DNA of 64,000 bases from Planctomycetaceae bacterium (GTDB lineage: Bacteria; Planctomycetota; Planctomycetia; Gemmatales; Gemmataceae). The stretch covers positions 124,001-188,000 of the forward strand of contig PNLP01000008.1 of assembly GCA_013823135.1 (NCBI GenBank), written 5' to 3'. Positions 58,409-64,000 of this stretch are shown piece by piece (the stretch's first letter is position 1; every line of letters begins with the position of its first letter). The translations under genes and the position numbers were made by a program. The notes under the pieces were generated by a model. The model was given only the letters and a program-made list of their open reading frames with translations, made no database searches and had not been told where the DNA came from.

Positions 58409-59527
58409 ATGCCGCGGGGGAGCTGGCTCGGGTTGGTCATGTGTGTTGCGACAGTCACGCCGGCCGCGGGGCAAGGGCCGCCACGCACATTGCCTGCGTA
58501 TCCTTCGGCGCCACCGGCCGCCGCAAACGTCACACCCTTACCGGCAGAACCACCGGTTAAGGATCTCACGCCGTCAGAGTTTTCGGACCTGATTCCGCCG
58601 CCGGAACCCCACGCGAGTGGGCACGGCCTTCCGGGCAGTCTCACACCAACTGTGCCAGCCCACTCGGGGTTCTATGGCACGGCGGAATACCTGTTGTTCC
58701 GGCCGCGGTCGGGTTCCTTCGATTATGCCCTGGTGAACTCCACGGGTGGCCTCGCAACCGTCGGGCCGATCCGATCGCTTAGCTACGATCTGGCAAGCGG
58801 CTTTCGTGTCGAGGGTGGTTACCACTTCGACACAGGGTGGGACGCTGCCTTCGCCTACACCTACCTCCAGGCAGACGGAGGCAGCAGCGCCGCCGCTGCT
58901 CCCGGTCAGGTACTTCTCCCGACACTCACACGTCCGGGTCTGACCGACAACGCACTGACGGCACTCGCGGAGGCTAACCTGAATTACAGCCTCTACGACA
59001 TGGTGATCGGGAAGAGGCTCGCGCTCGACAACCACTTCGCGGTGCGGGCCTTCGGTGGTTTCCGGTTCGCCGAAATCAATCAACGGTTCAACACGCTCTA
59101 TAACGGGCTAGATGCTCAACTTGCGGCCGTGAATACGAGCTCGCGATACAGTGGCTTCGGCCCCATCGTTGGGGGTGAGGCGATCCTGACAGCGTGCCGC
59201 GGGTTCCACGGTTATGCTCGCGCCTCGGGTGGGTTGCTCACCGGTCGCTCCCGCAACTCACTGTTAGAGACGAACAGTGCCGGTGCCACAACCTATGTGG
59301 ACTCGGATAATAACGTGCGAAAGGTCGTGCCCGTCGCAAGCATCGCGATCGGCGGCGGCTGGCAGTACCGCACCGTGTCGATCCGTGCCGGCTACGAGGT
59401 CACACAGTGGTTCGGGCTCACTGAGCCAACTCGATACGTGGACGATGTGGGTCAGGGGAAGATCAGCACTCGACCCTCGAACCTCTCGCTCGAAGGCTTC
59501 TTTATTCAGTTTGGCCTGACTTTTTGA
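58409..59527 (+). CDS. Outer-membrane beta-barrel protein, BBP7/Lpg1974-like
   Basis: The 372-residue protein has a signal peptide (about 1-21, ending PAAGQG) and a Pro-rich linker (about 25-75). A beta-rich domain begins GFYGTAEYLLFRPRSGSFDYA, the entry motif of the BBP7/Lpg1974 pore-forming family. Alternating amphipathic strands follow (GFRVEGGYHFDTGWDAAFAYTYL, KVVPVASIAIGGGWQYRTVSI), and the chain ends in FGLTF with the terminal Phe typical of outer-membrane barrels. GGGGG precedes the ATG. It is followed by the FHA-cyclase gene, 205 bases later. Confidence 0.85.
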   Translation: MPRGSWLGLVMCVATVTPAAGQGPPRTLPAYPSAPPAAANVTPLPAEPPVKDLTPSEFSDLIPPPEPHASGHGLPGSLTPTVPAHSGFYGTAEYLLFRPRSGSFDYALVNSTGGLATVGPIRSLSYDLASGFRVEGGYHFDTGWDAAFAYTYLQADGGSSAAAAPGQVLLPTLTRPGLTDNALTALAEANLNYSLYDMVIGKRLALDNHFAVRAFGGFRFAEINQRFNTLYNGLDAQLAAVNTSSRYSGFGPIVGGEAILTACRGFHGYARASGGLLTGRSRNSLLETNSAGATTYVDSDNNVRKVVPVASIAIGGGWQYRTVSIRAGYEVTQWFGLTEPTRYVDDVGQGKISTRPSNLSLEGFFIQFGLTF

Positions 59528-59732
59528 TGAAAATTGAGCCCAATCGGTGTGCGGCCATCCCAATCGGGGTGGCCGCTCGCAGTTCTCATTCGAACTGCCG
59601 CCAAACGGTTCCCATTCATGACTCCCACTCCCGGTCCGTTCCGGCTACAATTGTGGAGTAGCTTGTCAGGAGATCGGCAACCGAAGCCCACCGCAGGTGG
59701 GCATTGGTGCCGGGCAATGGAGCCCGCGCCTC

Positions 59733-61616
59733 ATGGCAGAGTTGGAAGCACTGGCTGAAATCAAGGCCGCGACCGGTGGTAATACGGTCGCTCCCGGCCA
59801 ATACACCTGGCGGTATCCGCTCCCCGAAAACAAGGTCATCCGGCTCGGAAGCGATGCCGCCAAGTGCGACTGGGTCGTGCCCGAGGACAAGATGATCTCC
59901 AGGTTTCACGCCACAATCGAGTGGAATGGAACCACCCTCACGGTCCTCAAGCGACCGATCACACCTGACTTTCCCAAGCCTCCGCAGAACCACATCTGGT
60001 TCCGGAACAACGCCGTTGAGAAATGCGACGTTAAACCCGGCGAGTGGTTCGTCATCGGACAAACGCGGTTCGCGCTTCGGGGCGACCAGGACGCCGCGCC
60101 CCCGAGCCCGGTCGACGCAACCATGGTTCAGCAGCGGGTGGAATACACCCGTCAAGAACTTGAAAACCTCTCGTTCGCCGACCCGGTGACCATCCTCAAG
60201 GCGATGGAACAGATTCCGAACGTGCTGAAGATGGTGGCGAACGAACCGGGCTTGTTCCGCCAGATGCTGAAGATCGCGCTCACGGGGCTACCAAAAGCCG
60301 ACGCAGCCGCCATCGTTCGGATTCCGCCGGATAGCCTGCCGACGGATCTGCGAGTCGCGGTCGTTGAGCAGAACGTTCGCGGTGCGCAGTCCGCGATGGC
60401 CGGGGAATTTGTCCCCTCTCGTAAGCTCGTCCGTCAGGCTTTCCGAGAGCGGAAAAGCTGCCTGCACATCTGGTCGACCAACCCCAACGACATCGACCCT
60501 GGCGCGGGAACCGACCACACGTTAACACTTGGGGCCATGTTCCAAAGTGGGGCAACGCCGTGGGCGGTCTGCACGCCGTTCCAGGATGGCTCGCCATTCG
60601 CGATGTACATCAGCGGCCGTGCTCGACCCGACAGTGGTAGTAAGGTCGAATCGAAGTCCCTCACGGACTACCAGAAGTTCGGCGAAATCCTTGTGGGGTT
60701 GATCGAGACAACCCGGCGGACGCTGAAGGTCGTGCGGCAAAATCAATTGCTTCAGGGAGCCTGGCCGACCTCGTTGCGAAAGTACCTCGAAGACCCCGAC
60801 AAGATGGAGGTCATGCTCCGCCCGAAGGAAACCAACGTGACCGTGCTGTTTTGCGATCTCCGGAACTATTCCGGATATGCAGAAGAACACGGCTCCGACC
60901 TGATGGCAGCGCAGCGAGACATTCAGTTCGCACTCGACACGATGAGTGGCGGCGTGACCCAGAAGGGCGGGATTGTTGCCGGGTTCCGTGGGGATGCCGT
61001 GCTCGGCTTCTGGGGTTGGCCCGACGGCGGCGACGCCCAGGTTGAAGCGGCGATGTCAGCGGCCCTGCTGATTCGTGAGCGCCTCACAGGATCGATGTTC
61101 CAGAAACGTTGCGGCCTCGGAGTGACTCACGGGCGAGCGATTGCGGGCCGACTCGGTGCCCACGACCTGGGTGTCGTCGATCTCTACGGACCGGTCGTGA
61201 ACCTTGCTTTCCGCCTGGAAGAAATGACCAAGGCGTTCGGTGTTGGAATCGTGCTGAACGATGTTGTCGCGAACAAGATCACGGAGAAGGATCCCACCGG
61301 GCGGATGTGGCGCACGCGACTTCTGGGTTTGGTGCGTCCCCGAGGAATGAAGGTGCCGCTACGGGCCTACGAGCTTTCGCCAACGAACGGAAGTACCTGG
61401 CTCACAGGCGAGTGGTATCAGTCACAACTCGCACAGTGGAATGAGGCCGTTGAGTGGTTCATCGCCGGAGAATGGGCATCGGCCCGCGAACGGCTCGGTG
61501 ATCTGTTCGAGAGCGATCCAGTCGCTCAGTGCATCATCCGGCACATGGACCGCACGCGGGGCAAACCACCTGTCGATTGGGATGGTGCGTTCCTTCCCAC
61601 ACCGCCACCATCGTGA
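59733..61616 (+). CDS. FHA-GAF-class III adenylate/guanylate cyclase
   Basis: The product has 627 residues; the ATG at 59733 has GGAG upstream, and a GTG at 59697 lacks one. The FHA domain (about 36-118) has VIRLGSDA and MISRFHATIEW, the phosphothreonine-binding loops. A GAF-like region follows (about 165-335). The cyclase domain (about 368-550) has VTVLFCDLRNYS with metal-binding Asp375, GFRGDAVLGFWGWP with Asp421, and VNLAFRLEE with Asn490 and Arg494 for catalysis. All catalytic residues are present. It should make cyclic AMP (or GMP) in response to a phosphorylated partner, and is cytoplasmic. A terminator separates it from the ExbB operon. Confidence 0.93.
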   Translation: MAELEALAEIKAATGGNTVAPGQYTWRYPLPENKVIRLGSDAAKCDWVVPEDKMISRFHATIEWNGTTLTVLKRPITPDFPKPPQNHIWFRNNAVEKCDVKPGEWFVIGQTRFALRGDQDAAPPSPVDATMVQQRVEYTRQELENLSFADPVTILKAMEQIPNVLKMVANEPGLFRQMLKIALTGLPKADAAAIVRIPPDSLPTDLRVAVVEQNVRGAQSAMAGEFVPSRKLVRQAFRERKSCLHIWSTNPNDIDPGAGTDHTLTLGAMFQSGATPWAVCTPFQDGSPFAMYISGRARPDSGSKVESKSLTDYQKFGEILVGLIETTRRTLKVVRQNQLLQGAWPTSLRKYLEDPDKMEVMLRPKETNVTVLFCDLRNYSGYAEEHGSDLMAAQRDIQFALDTMSGGVTQKGGIVAGFRGDAVLGFWGWPDGGDAQVEAAMSAALLIRERLTGSMFQKRCGLGVTHGRAIAGRLGAHDLGVVDLYGPVVNLAFRLEEMTKAFGVGIVLNDVVANKITEKDPTGRMWRTRLLGLVRPRGMKVPLRAYELSPTNGSTWLTGEWYQSQLAQWNEAVEWFIAGEWASARERLGDLFESDPVAQCIIRHMDRTRGKPPVDWDGAFLPTPPPS

Positions 61617-61625
61617 CGAATGACC

Positions 61626-61655
61626 AAAGGCGACCCGTTGCAACGGGTCGCCTTT
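61626..61655 (+). terminator. Perfect palindromic terminator after the cyclase gene
   Basis: The 30-base palindrome pairs AAAGGCGACCCGTTG with CAACGGGTCGCCTTT. It lies about 10 bases after the cyclase stop. The T-run is short (TTTG), but the A-run in front makes it usable in either direction. Confidence 0.7.
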
Positions 61656-61703
61656 GCGGTAATCCTATCTCTATTCCATTTCTCACACCACGACGGAACC
61701 CGC

Positions 61704-62432
61704 ATGAACGCGGTCAAAGGATTCTTCCTCGATGAGTGGTACTTTGCGTTGCCGCTCGTTGTCATGTCGCTCGTTTCGGCTGCACTCGTCATCTGGCGGA
61801 TTCTGCTGAACAAGAACGCCAACACCGACATGGACGACTTTCTGCCGGTGTTCCAGCAAACGCTCCGCAAGAACGGCATCAAGGGTGCCGTTGCCTTGTG
61901 CAAAGAAGAGAAAGGCTTGATCCCGAATCGGCTCTTCATCGCGGGATTGGAGGCAGCCGACCAGGGCGCGGCGGCGATGCGGCGGAGCATGGCAAACGAA
62001 ACCGAACTGGAGATTGTGCCTCGACTGCACTTCCTCCTCGCTCCGATTTTGGCGATCGCGAAAATCGCCACTATGGTTGGTCTTTTCTTCACCGTCATCT
62101 CGATGATCCAGACCTTCGACGCGATCGGCCAGCAAACCAAGCAGGGCAACGTCAAGGGCGTGGCGGGCGGTGCGGACAAGATCGGCCTCGCACTCTTCGC
62201 AACCGCACTGGGGTTGTTCACCGCGATCCCGCTCGTGTTCGGGCACGTGCTCTTCAAAGACTGGATCGCCAACTTCGAGATCCGCATCAAGTCCGCAGGC
62301 CAGAAGCTCATCACGCTGGTCACGAACTACAAGAAGGATCCGAAACTGCTCGATCAGATTGAGGAGTTGGACTCGGACGGCGACGACGCGGACGACCGGA
62401 AGAAGAAAGCGAAGGGGGCACGACGTGGCTAA
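61704..62432 (+). CDS. MotA/TolQ/ExbB proton channel family protein
   Basis: The 242-residue membrane protein starts at the ATG 61704; the open frame continues upstream only through the terminator hairpin. Three membrane helices lie at about 12-31, 110-135 and 160-183, with a cytoplasmic loop between the first and second. The MotA/TolQ/ExbB core reads LHFLLAPILAIAKIATMVGLFFTVISMI and KIGLALFATALGLFTAIPLVFGHV. The C-terminus is Asp/Lys-rich. It should form the proton-driven stator with the two downstream ExbD-like proteins. It overlaps the first ExbD gene by eight bases. Confidence 0.92.
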   Translation: MNAVKGFFLDEWYFALPLVVMSLVSAALVIWRILLNKNANTDMDDFLPVFQQTLRKNGIKGAVALCKEEKGLIPNRLFIAGLEAADQGAAAMRRSMANETELEIVPRLHFLLAPILAIAKIATMVGLFFTVISMIQTFDAIGQQTKQGNVKGVAGGADKIGLALFATALGLFTAIPLVFGHVLFKDWIANFEIRIKSAGQKLITLVTNYKKDPKLLDQIEELDSDGDDADDRKKKAKGARRG

Positions 62433-63207
62433 GCCCCCCAAGGCGTTTGATGTGTGGTTCGTCACCGCGAACACAGTCTACAAGGGTGTGCCGTATCACG
62501 TTGTTGCGGACTGGACTCAACAGGGGCGGCTTGGTGCCACGGACATGGTCCGCCCCGCGGGCACCTCAATCGCATGGGCAACCGTCGCGGAACAGGAGGG
62601 GTTAGGCGATTACCTGCCGCAACCCACGGGGGCACGAGCCGTCTCCGCAACTGCCCTCACCGCAGCCGGCCTGGAAACCACGGGCGAAGCTCAACCCGTG
62701 ACCGAGGGCGAGGCCGCCGAGTTACCTGAGCCCGAACCCCTCCCCGGCAAGCCACGCATCGAGGAAGACGACGAAGTGGACATGATCCCGCTGATCGACA
62801 TCAGCATGGTGCTGCTGGTGTTCTTCATCATCATCCGGGCCGCCGGGGCACTGGCTCCGGTCGATGTGCCCGAGATGAAGTACGCGGGCGAACTCTCCAC
62901 CGACCCGAACGCGATCACGATCAACATTGATAAGGCCGACGAGTTCACCGTCATCTATTCCGTGCGAAAAGGCCAATCACCCGCGAGGCCCGAGCACGAC
63001 CGACTCGCGACGCCGGAAGCGGCTATTACCGCGCTCGATTCGCTGCTCTCCGAGGCACAAGAACCACCCGAGGTTCGGATCGCGTGCCGGAAGGATTTGC
63101 CGAACGACCGGGTGACGGAAATTCAGCTCGAACTCGAGCCGCGGTACAGCAAGAAACGCACGATCAACTCCTACGTCGCAACCGTGGTCGAGGCACCCAA
63201 GAAATGA
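62425..63207 (+). CDS. ExbD/TolR-like protein with N-terminal GYF-like domain (1)
   Basis: The 260-residue protein starts at the GTG 62425, with AGGGGG upstream. Residues 9-56 form a GYF_2-like domain (VWFVTANTVYKGVPYHVVADW, then LGATDMVRPAGTSIAWATV), followed by a Pro/Glu-rich linker. The ExbD part has DMIPLIDISMVLLVFFIIIR with the proton-carrying Asp125 in the single membrane helix (about 121-139), then a periplasmic domain with INIDKADEF and VRIACRKDLP. Ordinary ExbD proteins are about 140 residues and start directly at the helix, so the extra domain lies in the cytoplasm. It overlaps the next gene by four bases. Confidence 0.9.
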   Translation: MAKPPKAFDVWFVTANTVYKGVPYHVVADWTQQGRLGATDMVRPAGTSIAWATVAEQEGLGDYLPQPTGARAVSATALTAAGLETTGEAQPVTEGEAAELPEPEPLPGKPRIEEDDEVDMIPLIDISMVLLVFFIIIRAAGALAPVDVPEMKYAGELSTDPNAITINIDKADEFTVIYSVRKGQSPARPEHDRLATPEAAITALDSLLSEAQEPPEVRIACRKDLPNDRVTEIQLELEPRYSKKRTINSYVATVVEAPKK

Positions 63208-63821
63208 GTGCGTGGTTTGTCCGCCAACAAGGCTCCCCGGCGGCCGTCAGCGTTCCCACTGCTGGCTCTGTCGTGGAAGGACTGCGCGACGGGAACTGGC
63301 TTCCAACCGACGAGGTTCGTGGCCCCGCCGACACCACCTGGCGCTCGATTGAGAGTCACCCGACGTTCGCGGAAGTCGCGGAGGAAGTCGAACCGCACCG
63401 CGAGATGAGCGGCAGCGACGACCACCTCGACATGAATCCGCTCATCGACGTGTGTCTCGTGCTACTGATCTTCTTCATCCTCACGATCACGTATGCCTCG
63501 CTGGAACGGGCCATCGACGTGCCGCCGGTCAACCCCGACGAGAAGGGGCCGTCGAACAAGGTTCAACTCAAGGACATCCGCGACAAGGTGTTCATCGTCA
63601 CGGCCAACATGGATGGCGAGAAAGCGGTTGTGAAGATCGAGCAGAAAGAAGTCGCTGTGGATCAGATTGTGAACGAGATGAAGCAGGTCATCAGCACAAC
63701 GGGCCGACGGGAGATGGTTCTAGACGTGGACAAGGATGTGCCGTGGGGCGTTCTGACCGCGATCCTCGACGCCGCCAAGGGGAACGGCGTCCACAACATC
63801 ATCCGGAACAAGCGCAAATGA
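63204..63821 (+). CDS. ExbD/TolR-like protein with N-terminal GYF-like domain (2)
   Basis: The 205-residue protein starts at the ATG 63204 within the previous stop (ATGA). Residues 3-50 form a second GYF_2-like domain (AWFVRQQG, VVEGLRDGNWLPTDEVRG, TTWRSIESHP). The ExbD part has MNPLIDVCLVLLIFFILT with Asp82 in the helix, then a periplasmic domain with KVFIVTANMDGEK and REMVLDVDKDVPWGVLTAIL. It is a diverged paralogue of the preceding protein and would form a hetero-dimer with it in the ExbBD complex. A 17-base inverted repeat follows the stop. Confidence 0.9.
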   Translation: MSAWFVRQQGSPAAVSVPTAGSVVEGLRDGNWLPTDEVRGPADTTWRSIESHPTFAEVAEEVEPHREMSGSDDHLDMNPLIDVCLVLLIFFILTITYASLERAIDVPPVNPDEKGPSNKVQLKDIRDKVFIVTANMDGEKAVVKIEQKEVAVDQIVNEMKQVISTTGRREMVLDVDKDVPWGVLTAILDAAKGNGVHNIIRNKRK

Positions 63822-63823
63822 GG

Positions 63824-63878
63824 CGAAGGTCGTAAAGTCAGATCCCAAAAGGCCAGGATTGTGACTTTACGACCTTCG
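63824..63878. repeat. Inverted repeat between the exbD2 gene and the right-edge gene
   Basis: Perfect 17-base arms (63824-63840 and 63862-63878) begin CGAAGGTCGTAAAG and end CTTTACGACCTTCG. The 21-base loop contains ATCC and GGAT, which can extend pairing. A second partial copy, GACTTTACGACGTTCGAC, follows at 63878. It may act as a bidirectional terminator or be a dispersed repeat. Confidence 0.75.
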
Positions 63879-63899
63879 ACTTTACGACGTTCGACTAAG

Positions 63900-64000
63900 T
63901 CATCGTTTCGCCTTCTGCTCATCGACAATCAAATCCGGAACGCCGCCGCGGATGGTCACCTTGAAGATCGTCTCCTCGATATCCTCAGCACGGCGGTTGC
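63900..64000 (-). CDS. C-terminus of an unknown protein (5' end outside window)
   Basis: Reading from the right edge on the minus strand gives 32 codons without a stop, then TGA at 63902-63900. The end reads NRRAEDIEETIFKVTIRGG, then VPDLIVDEQKAKR, a charged coil after a beta strand. It is too short to identify. It converges with the ExbBD operon across the 63824-63878 repeat. Confidence 0.55.
   Translation of the reverse strand, partial: NRRAEDIEETIFKVTIRGGVPDLIVDEQKAKR

Overview
The window is GC-rich chromosomal DNA from a planctomycete, most likely a Gemmata-like member of the Gemmataceae. The evidence is lineage-typical families found together: three DUF1559 pseudopilin-like proteins, a TIGR03066-type secreted paralogue, a BBP7/Lpg1974-type barrel protein, a hydrazine-synthase-alpha-like cytochrome, DUF1080, an ECF sigma factor translationally coupled to a Ser/Thr kinase, and a second sigma factor coupled to an anti-sigma-like membrane protein. 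No tRNA, rRNA, CRISPR array, insertion sequence or phage gene was seen. Family assignments come from reading motifs; no database search was run.

Layout. 1-8 kb: the start of a CmoB-like methyltransferase (cut by the left edge), a decaheme cytochrome with a C-terminal LVIVD propeller, glgC, and a secreted monoheme protein. 8-16 kb: a DUF1559 plus lipoprotein pair, Ldh-type dehydrogenase, HAD phosphatase, a large secreted protein, an NHL propeller, a CPA1 antiporter and a small secreted protein. 16-22 kb: a secreted thioredoxin-fold protein, a long hairpin covering the ribosome-binding site of a hydrazine-synthase-alpha-like diheme protein, a SelW-like protein, and thiC behind a TPP riboswitch. 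22-30 kb: a second DUF1559 plus lipoprotein pair, an ECF sigma/kinase pair, a multidomain GH5 cellulase, and a third DUF1559 plus lipoprotein pair. 30-37 kb: a 1905-residue alpha-2-macroglobulin with an anti-sigma-like N-terminus, coupled to its own sigma factor. 37-46 kb: Gfo/Idh/MocA oxidoreductase plus an unknown tail-anchored protein, a 49-residue membrane protein, Uma2, ispH, SRAP, a paralogue of the 11.6 kb secreted protein, argH, DUF3817 and lysA. 46-58 kb: a secreted repeat protein with a CheY-like insert, DUF1080, DUF2293, a dienelactone hydrolase, znuA-znuC without a permease, an M20 amidohydrolase and a tail-anchored kinase. 58-64 kb: an outer-membrane barrel protein, an FHA-GAF-adenylate cyclase, and an ExbB gene followed by two ExbD genes that carry extra N-terminal GYF-like domains.

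The most unusual units are the sigma/alpha-2-macroglobulin pair, the GYF-ExbD cluster downstream of the FHA-cyclase, the exported protein with a receiver-like domain, and the threefold repetition of a DUF1559 gene followed by a small lipoprotein gene. Many genes overlap by four bases (ATGA), which suggests translational coupling: sigma/kinase, sigma/A2M, oxidoreductase/tail-anchored protein, znuA/znuC, and exbD1/exbD2.
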